Shown here in pieces: positions 42,927 to 51,587 of a stretch of 64,000 bases of DNA. A program made the position numbers and the translations under genes. The notes under the pieces were generated by a model, which saw nothing but the letters and a program-made list of their open reading frames with translations, did no database searches and had not been told where the DNA came from. Each line of letters begins with the position of its first letter. Within the stretch, counting starts at the first letter, position 1. The stretch comes from Candidatus Glomeribacter gigasporarum BEG34 (GTDB lineage: Bacteria > Pseudomonadota > Gammaproteobacteria > Burkholderiales > Burkholderiaceae): positions 62,001 through 126,000 of the forward strand of contig NZ_CAFB01000034.1 in the NCBI RefSeq assembly GCF_000227585.1. Reading direction: 5' to 3'.

Positions 42927-45900
42927 ATGATTCCCCCGATTAAACCCGGAGCGCGCTTTGTGTTCGATGGCGCGCGCGGCGCTGCGGATGCGCTCGCATT
43001 GGCGCGTCATTTCACCGCGCAACTGAAAACCGGCGCGTGTCCATTGCTGGCAGTGATTTGTGCGAACGCCGCGGACGTGCAGCGTTTGCGCGATGAAATC
43101 GCCTGGTTTGCGCCGGATGCGCGCGTGCGTGTGCTGCCGGACTGGGAGACGCTGCCGTATGACACCTTTTCGCCGCATCAAGATTTAATTTCTGAACGAC
43201 TGGCCACGATTCACGCGCTCGGCGGCGGTCAATGCGATCTTGTGCTGCTTTCCGCCGCGACCGCGCTTGTACGGATGGCGCCGCCGTCGTTTATGGCCGC
43301 GTACACCTTTGCATGGACGCAGGGCGAAGCGCTCGACGCCGAACGCTTAAAAACACAACTCAGGCTTGCCGCGTATGAGCCAGTCAGTCAAGTGGCGCGG
43401 CCCGGTGAATATGCAATCCGAGGTTCGTTGATCGATCTATTTCCAATGGGCGCAGCGCTGCCCTACCGGATTGATTTGTTCGATGAGCGCATTGATTCCA
43501 TTCGTGTGTTCGACCCCGACACGCAACGCAGCCTGCAGCCGGTGCGCGAAGTGCGTTTGCTGCCGGGCCGCGAGTTTCCTTTCGATGACAAGGCGCGCGC
43601 CGCATTCCGCAGCCGCTGGCGCGAGACTTTTGAAGGCGATCCAAGCCGTTCGACGATTTATAAAGACGTGAGCGCCGGCATTCTGTCCGCGGGGATTGAG
43701 TACTATTTGCCGTTGTTTTTTGACGAAACCGCCACGCTGTTTGACTATCTGCCCGCGGGCGCGCAGCTGGTCTTGGTCGGCGATCTGGCGGCGTCGATTC
43801 AGCATTTTAACGCCGAGGCGCGCAAACGCTATGCCTTTCTGGCGTATCCGCCCGAACGCCCGCTGCTCGAACCTGGGCGCCTATTTTTATCGGAAGAAGG
43901 GTTTTTTACGCAGGCCAAAGCGTTCGCGCGGCTTGTGTTTCCGCCTTCCGCTTCCGCTGTACGAAGCGAGTCCCGGAACCTGTTCAAAAACTGTAACGAG
44001 CGGGCGTCAGGCGGAGGAGGACGGAGCGCAGGTTCGCGCTGGACAGCGCCGTTGCCGCCGCTTGCCATCAACCGTCATGCAGCCGACCCGGTTGCCGCGC
44101 TGCGCGCCTATCTCTCTGAATCCGGGCATCGAACGCTTGTGGTATGCGACTCCGCCGGACGGCGCGAAACGATGCTGCAATTGTTCGCAGCGCATGGCTT
44201 AAAACCTGCGCCACTGGATTCCTTTGCCGCATTTCTACAATTTCTGAAGAGCGAACAGCGCTTTGCGCTGACCCACGCGCCGCTCTCCGCCGGTTTTGCA
44301 TGTCCGTCGGAAGCTTTTGCGCTGATCACTGAACACGAGTTGTACGGCGCACCCTTGCAGCGCGCGCACCGGCGCAAAGCGGGCGCGGCAAGCGATATCG
44401 ACACGATGGTGCGCGATCTGTCCGAACTGAGCATCGGCGCGCCGGTGGTCCACGCGCAACACGGCGTCGGACGCTACCGCGGCCTGGCGACGATGAATCT
44501 CGGCGAAGACGAGGCGGAATTTCTGCATCTCGACTACGCGCAGGGCGGCACGCTGTACGTGCCCGTTGCGCAATTACATTGGATTACCCGTTATAGCGGC
44601 CAGGCCCCGGAACATGCGCCTTTGCACGCGCTGGGCTCCGGCCAGTGGGAAAAAGCCAAGCGCCGCGCGGCGCAGCAAATTCGCGATACCGCGGCGGAAC
44701 TGCTGAACCTGTACGCGCGGCGCGCGGCGCGCCAGGGGCATGCGTTCGCGCTGACCGCGCGCGATTACGCGCAATTCGCCGCGGGCTTTAGTTTTGAAGA
44801 AACGCCCGACCAAAGCGCCGCGATTGAGGCCGTGATCAACGATATGAAGCGCGGCAAGCCAATGGACCGGCTCGTTTGCGGCGACGTGGGTTTTGGCAAA
44901 ACCGAAGTCGCGTTGCGCGCCGCCTTCATCGCGGCGATGGATGGCCGGCAAGTGGCGGTGCTGGTTCCGACGACCTTGCTCGCCGAGCAGCATTTTCAGA
45001 CCTTTAGCGACCGTTTTGCCGACTGGCCGGTGCGCATCGCTGAATTTTCGCGCTTTAAAACCGCCAGGGAAATCGCCGCCGCGAGCCGCGCGCTCGCAGA
45101 GGGCAGTATCGATATTGCGATTGGCACACATCAACTCTTGTCCAAACAATTGCGCTTTAAACGGCTGGGGCTGGTGATCATCGACGAGGAGCACCGCTTC
45201 GGCGTGCGCCAGAAAGAACAACTGAAGGCGCTGCGCGCGCAGGTCGATGTGCTGACGCTCACCGCCACGCCGATTCCGCGCACGCTGGGGCTAGCGCTTG
45301 AAGGATTGCGCGATTTTTCGGTGATTGCGACCGCACCGCAAAAACGGCTGGCGATTAAAACCTTTGTCCGGCGCGAGGAAGACGGCGTGATTCGCGAGGC
45401 GGCGCTGCGCGAACTCAAGCGCGGCGGGCAAGTCTACTTTCTGCACAATGAAGTAGAAACCATCGATGCGCGCAGCAAAGCGCTTGAAGCGCTGCTGCCA
45501 GAGGCGCGTATTCTGGTGGCGCACGGCCAGATGCACGAGCGCGCGCTCGAACGGGTGATGCGCGATTTTGTGGCGCAGCGCGCGAATATGCTGTTATGCA
45601 CGACGATTATCGAAACCGGTATTGACGTGCCAAGCGCGAATACGATTCTGATTCACCGCGCCGACAAATTCGGCCTCGCGCAATTGCACCAATTGCGCGG
45701 CCGCGTCGGTCGCTCGCATCACCAGGCTTACGCCTATCTATTGGTGCACGATCCACAGCAATTAACCAAGCAAGCCACGCTGCGGCTGGACGCGATTCAG
45801 AAAATGGAAGAACTCGGCGCCGGCTTTTATCTGGCGATGCACGATCTCGAAATCCGCGGCGCGGGCGAAGTGCTCGGCGATAAACAGTCGGGAGAAATGC

Positions 45901-46436
45901 ACGAGATTGGTTTTCAGCTCTATAGCGAGATGCTGAAAGACGCAGTGGAAGCGCTCAAAGACGGGCGGGAGCCCGATCTCGCGATGCCTTTGGCAGCGTC
46001 CGCCGAGATTAATCTGCACGCGCCCGCGCTGTTGCCGGCGGATTATTGCGGCGATGTGCAGCAACGCTTAACGCTGTATAAACGGCTGGCGAACTGCCGC
46101 CGCGATGCGCAAATCGATACGGTTCAGGAAGCACTGATCGACCGCTTTGGCCCGCTGCCGCCGCCCGCGCAGGCGCTGATAGAAACGCACCGGCTGCGCT
46201 GGAGGGCGCAATCGCTTGGCGTGGGCAAGATGGATGCCAGCGAAGAACGCATCACGCTGCAATTCGCGCCGAATCCAAAGGTCGATGCCGCGCGCATCAT
46301 TGACTTGGTGCAGCGCCAGCCGCAATTCAAGCTGGCCGGACAGGATAAATTAAGCATGGAACTGCAGACCGCTGATTTGCCGGCACGCATCGCCGCGCTG
46401 AAAACAGCGCTGCGGGCGTTGGGCGCACCGTCCTAA
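42927..46436 (+). CDS. mfd: Transcription-repair coupling factor Mfd
   Basis: 1169 residues. It removes stalled RNA polymerase and recruits UvrA. UvrB-like N-terminal domain, RNA-polymerase-interacting domain near PVVHAQHGVGRYRGL, helicase motor with CGDVGFGKTEVALRAAF, VIIDEEHRFGVRQKE and TLTATPIPRTL, then the C-terminal D7 domain. Residues ~350-371 (NLFKNCNERASGGGGRSAGS) have no counterpart in relatives and are encoded by a piece of PE4, placed in a linker after the UvrB-like part, so folding should be tolerated. Confidence 0.96.
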   Translation: MIPPIKPGARFVFDGARGAADALALARHFTAQLKTGACPLLAVICANAADVQRLRDEIAWFAPDARVRVLPDWETLPYDTFSPHQDLISERLATIHALGGGQCDLVLLSAATALVRMAPPSFMAAYTFAWTQGEALDAERLKTQLRLAAYEPVSQVARPGEYAIRGSLIDLFPMGAALPYRIDLFDERIDSIRVFDPDTQRSLQPVREVRLLPGREFPFDDKARAAFRSRWRETFEGDPSRSTIYKDVSAGILSAGIEYYLPLFFDETATLFDYLPAGAQLVLVGDLAASIQHFNAEARKRYAFLAYPPERPLLEPGRLFLSEEGFFTQAKAFARLVFPPSASAVRSESRNLFKNCNERASGGGGRSAGSRWTAPLPPLAINRHAADPVAALRAYLSESGHRTLVVCDSAGRRETMLQLFAAHGLKPAPLDSFAAFLQFLKSEQRFALTHAPLSAGFACPSEAFALITEHELYGAPLQRAHRRKAGAASDIDTMVRDLSELSIGAPVVHAQHGVGRYRGLATMNLGEDEAEFLHLDYAQGGTLYVPVAQLHWITRYSGQAPEHAPLHALGSGQWEKAKRRAAQQIRDTAAELLNLYARRAARQGHAFALTARDYAQFAAGFSFEETPDQSAAIEAVINDMKRGKPMDRLVCGDVGFGKTEVALRAAFIAAMDGRQVAVLVPTTLLAEQHFQTFSDRFADWPVRIAEFSRFKTAREIAAASRALAEGSIDIAIGTHQLLSKQLRFKRLGLVIIDEEHRFGVRQKEQLKALRAQVDVLTLTATPIPRTLGLALEGLRDFSVIATAPQKRLAIKTFVRREEDGVIREAALRELKRGGQVYFLHNEVETIDARSKALEALLPEARILVAHGQMHERALERVMRDFVAQRANMLLCTTIIETGIDVPSANTILIHRADKFGLAQLHQLRGRVGRSHHQAYAYLLVHDPQQLTKQATLRLDAIQKMEELGAGFYLAMHDLEIRGAGEVLGDKQSGEMHEIGFQLYSEMLKDAVEALKDGREPDLAMPLAASAEINLHAPALLPADYCGDVQQRLTLYKRLANCRRDAQIDTVQEALIDRFGPLPPPAQALIETHRLRWRAQSLGVGKMDASEERITLQFAPNPKVDAARIIDLVQRQPQFKLAGQDKLSMELQTADLPARIAALKTALRALGAPS
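43975..44036. repeat. PE4 fragment inside mfd
   Basis: GGAACCTGTTCAAAAACTGT, then ACGAGCGGGCGTCAGG and GGAGGACGGAGCGCAGG, matches the reverse complement of the right half of PE4 at 18915-18975 (AGAACCTGTTTACGATCTGT, ACGAGCGCCCGTCAG, GGAAGGACGGAGCGCAGG). It is read in frame by mfd. Confidence 0.75.
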
Positions 46437-46726
46437 ATGTATCCTCTGGATTTGAGTTACGCGAGGTCATCACCACTGAACTTGATGACAAAACTGTCCT
46501 CATCCTCCGCCGGAGCGTTGGAATCCCGCGGCCTGGAGAAGTCGGGATTCCGGGCGTCGAATCTTTGTTCAGCTTCCGCAATCTCGATCAGTCCAATGGC
46601 GCGAGTTCTGCGAAATCTTCCGTGCGCAGTCTAAAGCGCGATCTGTTTGATTCGATGCCTGCGCATCTGATGCCTCTTGATCAGGGTGGGAGAATTTCTT
46701 TAATTTTCCCACCCCTATTTTCATAG
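46427..46726 (+). other. Open reading stretch after mfd, possible gene remnant
   Basis: One frame stays open over the mfd 3' end and beyond to a TAG at 46724-46726, about 95 codons, with no ATG until late. It reads SGFELREVITTELDDKTVLI and later SLKRDLFDSMPAHLMPLDQGG, which looks protein-like but matches nothing I know. It may be the 3' end of a lost orphan gene. The hairpin at 46684-46715 overlaps its end. Confidence 0.25.
46684..46715. terminator. Hairpin after mfd
   Basis: GGGTGGGAGA pairs with TTTTCCCACCC across an AT-rich loop, followed by CTATTTT on the plus strand. It is placed 250 bp past mfd and could end rightward transcription; read leftward it would follow the small orphan gene at 46851. 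Confidence 0.5.
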
Positions 46727-46850
46727 TTGACAATCAATATACGCTTCTTCGTGGGCGCTGATTTGCGCAGGCGCGCCATCATGGATAGGCGCTGGAATAT
46801 TGTCTTTGCTTCCGCGCTGCGCGGATGGGGCGGATTGAGTCCGTTGGCCT

Positions 46851-46985
46851 TTATTCCAGATCTTCCGGATCGCAGAATTCTCTGAACGCCTCAAGCGCAA
46901 CACCAATCTCGGATGGGTCCAGAAACTGCTCCTCGGATTCAGTCATTTGTTCAAGCGTGTCGATGATCGATGAATTGGGGAACAT
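46851..46985 (-). CDS. Small acidic orphan protein
   Basis: 45 residues from MFPNSSIIDTLEQMTESEEQ, strongly acidic (EQFLDPSEIGVALEAFREFCDPEDLE). The frame is open further up to 47084 and overlaps the end of the next gene upstream. No family recognised. It may be a small protein or the 3' remnant of a larger relative of its two upstream neighbours. Confidence 0.35.
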   Translation of the reverse strand: MFPNSSIIDTLEQMTESEEQFLDPSEIGVALEAFREFCDPEDLE

Positions 46986-47034
46986 AGCCTTTCCTTTTGC
47001 AACAGGTATTGATGATTGCTCTAACTCATGGGAA

Positions 47035-47703
47035 TCAAGCGAACTGAGCCGTAAAAGACGGATTGCGAACACTGGGATTTGCATTTTCGATTAATTTCCA
47101 CTCATTGAGCCTGTTTTCCGCCGCCTGTATAAGCTTTATTGCGTCTTTGACCGTGTGCAAACTGACCTGTTCACTGGCCAGATAGGAATCACTGCCGCTG
47201 GAATCGAGCGCGCTCATCAGCGCCTGCATTTTCTGCGACTTCTCCATGTCCTCCAGAGACTGCTTTTCAAGCGCGTTTATATTCTTGAGCCGCTCTGGGG
47301 CGGAGCTTAGCGTTTGCCATTTCTCAGCATATTCATGGTAAAAAGAGCTCACAATATCCTTTAATTCACTCAATAGTTCCCACCTCCCTGGCCTATCCGA
47401 TTTTGAGGCATAGTTCGATGGATCGCATTTTTTTCCCCAGGTTTCAATCGCTTCTTTAAATCTTTCAAGAAGTTCCGCCGGTTTAATGTTTCTTAGCTCA
47501 GAGCTGAGCTGCTTCTGTGCATAGTGCGTGTCGAGATAGGTGTCTATATTTGCAATTAAAGCATCCCATTGATCTACGAATATGGGGCCTTCTTCATTCA
47601 CCAGCACATAATCGTCTTCTACGATATCCTGTGTGCTGATTTCAGGATATTCGGTTGTGGCCGGCGGATTCGGAGAATAGAAATAGTTGATTACGGAAAA
47701 CAT
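47035..47703 (-). CDS. Coiled-coil orphan protein A
   Basis: 223 residues from MFSVINYFYSPNPPATTEYP at 47703, with AAAGGACAG as ribosome-binding site. Mostly helical and charged (LERFKEAIETWGKKCDPSNY, LEKQSLEDMEKSQKMQALMSAL); no signal peptide or membrane segment. The N-terminal pattern (NYFY, then IVEDDYVLVNEE) resembles the start of the next gene upstream (NYLFGYS, then IEDDFVHVEDL), so they look like a tandem pair of divergent paralogues. No known family. The AT-rich coding and lack of relatives fit an acquired host-interaction gene, but this is unproven. Confidence 0.6.
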   Translation of the reverse strand: MFSVINYFYSPNPPATTEYPEISTQDIVEDDYVLVNEEGPIFVDQWDALIANIDTYLDTHYAQKQLSSELRNIKPAELLERFKEAIETWGKKCDPSNYASKSDRPGRWELLSELKDIVSSFYHEYAEKWQTLSSAPERLKNINALEKQSLEDMEKSQKMQALMSALDSSGSDSYLASEQVSLHTVKDAIKLIQAAENRLNEWKLIENANPSVRNPSFTAQFA

Positions 47704-47735
47704 TTTTCTGTCCTTTAAGGTAAGTGATGCGCTTT

Positions 47736-47761
47736 GTGCAATTTCACTCAAAAATGCTCTA
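47736..47761. repeat. PE1 terminal fragment
   Basis: TGCAATTTCACTCAAAAATGCTCTA matches the right end of PE1 copies (CAATCTCACTGAAAAATGCTCTA at 35527-35549). It lies between the two orphan genes and provides the TAG stop (47759-47761, minus strand) of orphan B. Confidence 0.65.
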
Positions 47762-48538
47762 AATGAGCTGAAGGAGTGGTGTGTAGTGATTGAGCGCCAG
47801 CTTTAAATGATCCAGTTTTGATCTACGGGACTCCTCTCTTTCAATACCAATGCCATAGCCATGATTAATTTTATGAAAGCGTTCAATCGCATCCTGATGT
47901 GTCACAATTTCAGCTTTCTCCATGCAGTCCTGATCCTCAACCATGACCCACTCTTCCGGATTTTCCGAAACTGGAGAAGGCATGCCGCTGCGCGCCGCCT
48001 TGCGCGCTTGCATATGGTTTTCATCGCAGAACTTGGGTTGCATTTTTTTCAGATCATGCTCGAAATCTTTTAATTCTTTTTGTTGCATTTTTTCATATAT
48101 TTCCCTCAAGATTCCGGATTTCTTTTCTGACCAATCGCTCCTTAATGTTTTAAAATCACGTTGGATTTTTTCAAGCGTTGTATCCAGCGCTTCCATTGCT
48201 ACATCTTCACAATTGAAATTAGGAAATATTTCAAAATCACGAATATACATTGCGTTGTCTGAATAGGCTGATTCAAATTTTAAAAGAAGTCGATCTATTT
48301 CAGAGAATAGTTTATTCAGTTCTTTGGATTCGTTCGTTAGAACTGAACAAGGGTTCCCTTGTGATAGAAAAGAATGTAGCTGGTTCACTTCTTTCCTGAA
48401 GTCCATCAGTTTATCTTTCAGTTGAGCTCTGGCAGACAAATCTTCTACATGAACAAAATCGTCCTCAATCGTGGCATTCCCTTTTATACTTTCATTTCGC
48501 GTCTCTGTTTGAGCGCTATATCCAAATAAATAATTCAT
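47759..48538 (-). CDS. Coiled-coil orphan protein B
   Basis: 259 residues from MNYLFGYSAQTETRNESIKG at 48538; an ATG 7 codons upstream lies inside the IS66 end. Highly charged helices (LKDKLMDFRKEVNQLHSFLS, TLEKIQRDFKTLRSDWSEKK) without signal or membrane segments. It shares an N-terminal pattern with orphan A. The IS66 terminus ends 10 bp before the start codon, so its native promoter and perhaps its true start are gone. The stop is inside a PE1 terminus. No family recognised. Confidence 0.55.
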   Translation of the reverse strand: MNYLFGYSAQTETRNESIKGNATIEDDFVHVEDLSARAQLKDKLMDFRKEVNQLHSFLSQGNPCSVLTNESKELNKLFSEIDRLLLKFESAYSDNAMYIRDFEIFPNFNCEDVAMEALDTTLEKIQRDFKTLRSDWSEKKSGILREIYEKMQQKELKDFEHDLKKMQPKFCDENHMQARKAARSGMPSPVSENPEEWVMVEDQDCMEKAEIVTHQDAIERFHKINHGYGIGIEREESRRSKLDHLKLALNHYTPLLQLI

Positions 48539-48767
48539 TGGTGCATTGTAAGCGCTCAATTTTCTGCACCTCGCTTATTGCAGGTTGGAGGCGGAGTATG
48601 GGTGTCCACCCAAATTGAAGGTGGACACCGTGAGACAGGAAGAATCGTAAGCGTAAGCCCTCAATTTTCTGCACCCGTTGTGGGCGAAAGTGATCGCCCC
48701 GCGAGGCTGATGATCGATGGTGTGGAGAGAGATCGTAAGGAAACCCAACGCTGGTTGAGGTGTCGAA

Positions 48768-50414
48768 CTATCCGGAAGGGGGCTTTTTTGTAACGGGCTG
48801 CCGTTGGGCGAAATGCCAGGGGAGCAGGTCATTCACCTCAGCGTCGTCCGGGCGTTTGGGGAGCTCGGTGAGCACTTCGTTGAGGTAGTCCCAAGGTTTG
48901 ACCTGACAAGCACGGCAGGTGAGCATGAGGCTATAGATCACCGCGCTGGCGCGCGCGCCCGCGGCCGTATCGCTAAACAGCCAGTTTTTCCGGCCGGTGC
49001 AAAAAGGACGAATATCCCGCTCAATGAGGTTATTATCGATGGGGGCATGGCCATCTTCCGCATAGCGGCTCAGGTAAATCCACTGCTCGCGGGTGTAGCC
49101 AATGGCTTTGCCAAGCAAGCTTTTGGGTAAGACGTGCTGGGCCTGTTCGTCGAGCCAAGCCTTGAAAGCGGTGAGCACCGGCGCACTGTGCTGCTGTCGC
49201 CACCGGTACAAGAGCTCAGGGTGACCCTGCCTATCCCGCGCCAGGGCTTCGACTTTGTATAGCCGGCGAATGAACGTGAGCGCTTGCTCGGCGCGCCCGT
49301 CTTTTTGGGGAGAAGCCTTGAGCGCTTCGTCAAAGCGGCGTCTGGCATGGGCCCAGCAACCGAAGTGGGTCACGCCTTGAAGAGATCGCCACGCGAGGTA
49401 GCCGTCACTGATCAGTTTGCCCGTATACCCGTTCAGAAACGCCTGCGGATGATGTTGTGCGCGTGAGAGTTGATAGTCAAACAGGACAACCGGTTCAGCG
49501 CTGGGTTCGGCGCTCCGATAAGCCCACATGTAGCTTTTGCTCTGGGCGTGCCGACCGGCTTCGTGCAAGACCTGCAGGGTGGTTTCGTCGCCGTGGATTA
49601 GAGGCTGTGTGAGGAGCACGTGATGCATCGCGTCATACAAACGCTGCAGATGGCGTTGACTCGCGCCAATGAGCCAGTGTCCCATCGTGCCGCGCCCGAT
49701 CTGAATGCCTGCGCGATGGAATACCTGTTCCATTCGATATAATGGCAAGCCATCGGCATATTTACTCGTCATCACCGTGGCAATCGTCGCCGCACTGGCC
49801 ACGCTGCCAGGCAGCGGCTGCGCAGGCATCTCGGCACGCACCACGGGTGCGCGGATCTCATGACGTTCGCAGTGTCGGCAGCCGTATTTGAAGCGCACGT
49901 GTTGCCATACCCACACCTGGCGGGGCGGTATATGCAACTGCTCGCTGATGTCTTCGCCGATGCGGTGCATCATGCGCTGACAGTGCGGGCAGCATTTCTG
50001 TGCGTCGGGAAGATCGTATTCAATCCGCTGGCGCGGCAGTTCTGCGGGCAGCGCGCGCCGGCCCCGCGGGGGTTCGGGTGAGCGCGGCGCCTCTTGCGGC
50101 AGACCCGTGTCCAGCAGGGGAACCGTCCTCTCGTCTGTGCCCGGATCCGCTTTGGCTTCGTGCTCGGCTTCGTTGAACACGCGCTCGCGGGACTTCTCGC
50201 TCCGCGGCGCATAGCGCTTCAGTTGCGCAAGCCGGAATTGCTCTTCGAGATAACGCACCCGCTCGCTTAACTCGGCAATGCGCCGCGCCGCCACCGCCGC
50301 GCGCGCTTCGAGCGCTGCCCTGTCCGCTTCGAGCGCTTCTTTGTCCGCTTCAAGTGTGCGGATATAACGCTGAACCGGTGACGGTAAATCAGGAAAACAA
50401 GCGTAAGCATTCAT
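48768..50414 (-). CDS. tnpC: IS66 transposase TnpC
   Basis: 548 residues. An N-terminal leucine-zipper-like helix (LEADKEALEADRAALEARAA), an IS66 zinc-finger region (CCPHCQRMMHRIGEDISEQLHIPP, CRHCERHEI), then the DDE domain with Asp in LIHGDETTLQVL, GCWAHARRRFDEA and the final Glu in NLIERDIRPFCTGRKNWLF. Length and motifs are complete, so it is probably active. Confidence 0.95.
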   Translation of the reverse strand: MNAYACFPDLPSPVQRYIRTLEADKEALEADRAALEARAAVAARRIAELSERVRYLEEQFRLAQLKRYAPRSEKSRERVFNEAEHEAKADPGTDERTVPLLDTGLPQEAPRSPEPPRGRRALPAELPRQRIEYDLPDAQKCCPHCQRMMHRIGEDISEQLHIPPRQVWVWQHVRFKYGCRHCERHEIRAPVVRAEMPAQPLPGSVASAATIATVMTSKYADGLPLYRMEQVFHRAGIQIGRGTMGHWLIGASQRHLQRLYDAMHHVLLTQPLIHGDETTLQVLHEAGRHAQSKSYMWAYRSAEPSAEPVVLFDYQLSRAQHHPQAFLNGYTGKLISDGYLAWRSLQGVTHFGCWAHARRRFDEALKASPQKDGRAEQALTFIRRLYKVEALARDRQGHPELLYRWRQQHSAPVLTAFKAWLDEQAQHVLPKSLLGKAIGYTREQWIYLSRYAEDGHAPIDNNLIERDIRPFCTGRKNWLFSDTAAGARASAVIYSLMLTCRACQVKPWDYLNEVLTELPKRPDDAEVNDLLPWHFAQRQPVTKKPPSG

Positions 50415-50488
50415 ACCGCTTACGATAACTCATCTGCGCCGCTTATCCAGCAGAGGAGACAGGTCGCACCGCGAACCGCTTGACCTGT

Positions 50489-50839
50489 TTAGCTCACACG
50501 CCGATAGGCGCGCCAGGGATGTCGTCGCATCGCTTCAATGTCGATTCCCTCCAGCAGCCAGTGCAGTTGCTCAATCGTCAGCACCAGGACAGCTTGCTGG
50601 CGCGGCCACATGAAGCGATCTGCTTCGAGCCGTTTCGTCAGCAACCAAAAACCATTGCGATCCCAAAGCAATAACTTCACGCGATCCCGCCGGCGATTGC
50701 TGAATGCGTAAACCGCGCGCGCAAATGGATCCCGTTGCAAACTTTGCTCAACCAGCGCAGCGAGCCCATTAATGCCTTTGCGAAAATCCACAGCCTCACG
50801 GTGCAAATACACTTGCAGATCAACGGCCAGATGAAACAT
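50489..50839 (-). CDS. tnpB: IS66 accessory protein TnpB
   Basis: 116 residues from MFHLAVDLQVYLHREAVDFRKGINGLAAL, the IS66 Orf2 signature, through LLLWDRNGFWLLTKRLEADRF. Required for IS66 transposition with TnpA and TnpC; the biochemical role is unknown. It overlaps the end of tnpA. Confidence 0.93.
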   Translation of the reverse strand: MFHLAVDLQVYLHREAVDFRKGINGLAALVEQSLQRDPFARAVYAFSNRRRDRVKLLLWDRNGFWLLTKRLEADRFMWPRQQAVLVLTIEQLHWLLEGIDIEAMRRHPWRAYRRVS

Positions 50840-51293
50840 CGCCGCGCCCCAACGTTTCAATCATCGCACAGACCAACTCCGCGTCCTGACCCAGGCACTC
50901 AAGGGTCAGTCTCACGCCATTGGGCAGATAGGCATTGAGCCGGGAGGGCTTCGCAGGATCAGGCCATTTGCGAGTGGACTGGCTCAGGGCAGGCATACAA
51001 GCAGGCCGCTCTCTTATTGCGGGAGCGCTTTTGTTCTGAATGACCGGTACAAACGCCGAGAGTTTCTCTGCCCCGTCCTTCATGACGCCCTTCTCTCTCG
51101 CTCGCCGGTCTCGCCTAATCCATTTATGCAACAGGTTTGCGTTCACTCCATGCGAAAGCGCTAGGCTAGCTATCGACACGCCCGGCTGCAAGCACGCTTC
51201 AACCAGCCGGCTCTTCGCTTGCGGATCAAATATCCGACTGCCATCTCGCTTCACTCTGATTATTGGCAGTCCATCACATACCGATTCATCCAT
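50820..51293 (-). CDS. tnpA: IS66 accessory protein TnpA
   Basis: 157 residues. A helix-turn-helix region (RLVEACLQPGVSIASLALSHGVNANLLHKWIRRD) typical of IS66 Orf1 and IS3-like DNA-binding proteins, and a C-terminal part (YLPNGVRLTLECLG) seen in IS66 TnpA. It begins just inside the right subterminal repeat. Confidence 0.92.
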   Translation of the reverse strand: MDESVCDGLPIIRVKRDGSRIFDPQAKSRLVEACLQPGVSIASLALSHGVNANLLHKWIRRDRRAREKGVMKDGAEKLSAFVPVIQNKSAPAIRERPACMPALSQSTRKWPDPAKPSRLNAYLPNGVRLTLECLGQDAELVCAMIETLGRGDVSSGR

Positions 51294-51454
51294 GTCTTAG
51301 GGTGTCCACTGTCAATTGGGTGGACACCCATACTCCGCTTCTACCCTGCAATGCGCCAGGTGCAGAAAATTGAGCGCTTACGAGAAAAGGTCTTCTATAC
51401 AAAGAGAAGAAACACCGACTAGGCAACAGGATTCGAACGAATAGCAGCAAAGCT

Positions 51455-51587
51455 CGGTATTGCCCTATGGGGCAGTACGGGCAATCGCCGTGCTGTGAAT
51501 CACTTTCTGAAGAGCGTAGTGCGGGAAAACCGCACGCTACGTTCTGTGGGAGCTGGAGGCGGGTGACTGCCTCTGGCGACCCGGTAG
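51455..51587 (-). other. Possible group II intron fragment
   Basis: On the plus strand, GAGCGTAGTGCGGGAAAACC, then GCACGCTACGTTCTGTGGGAGC and CGGGTGACTGCC..GGCGACCCG, resembles the conserved stretch found around the ORF of bacterial group II introns (GAGCCGGATGCGG..., CCGGTTCTG, GGCGACCCG). Strand is uncertain. No reverse transcriptase was found. It lies between the IS66 right end and the 3' end of the ABC-F gene. Confidence 0.35.

Larger units (their letters stand above)
48548..51381. mobile_element. IS66-family insertion sequence, apparently complete
   Basis: 2834 bp bounded by inverted termini GTAAGCGCTCAATTTTCTGC (48548 onward, with ACC following) and its inverse ending at 51381. Similarity of the two ends extends ~85 bp, including a hairpin GTGTCCACCC with GGTGGACACC. 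It encodes tnpA, tnpB and tnpC on the minus strand, all open. The 8 bp on either side (GGTGCATT and GAGAAAAG) do not match, so no target duplication is seen and the flanks have probably recombined. A second left-end-like sequence sits at 48653-48676. Confidence 0.88.

Noticed and set aside
43384-44195. Antisense frames of 60-120 codons across mfd, guaB, dnaG and the NRPS-PKS
   Set aside because: They are shadows of GC-rich coding sequence, with no homology or ribosome-binding sites.
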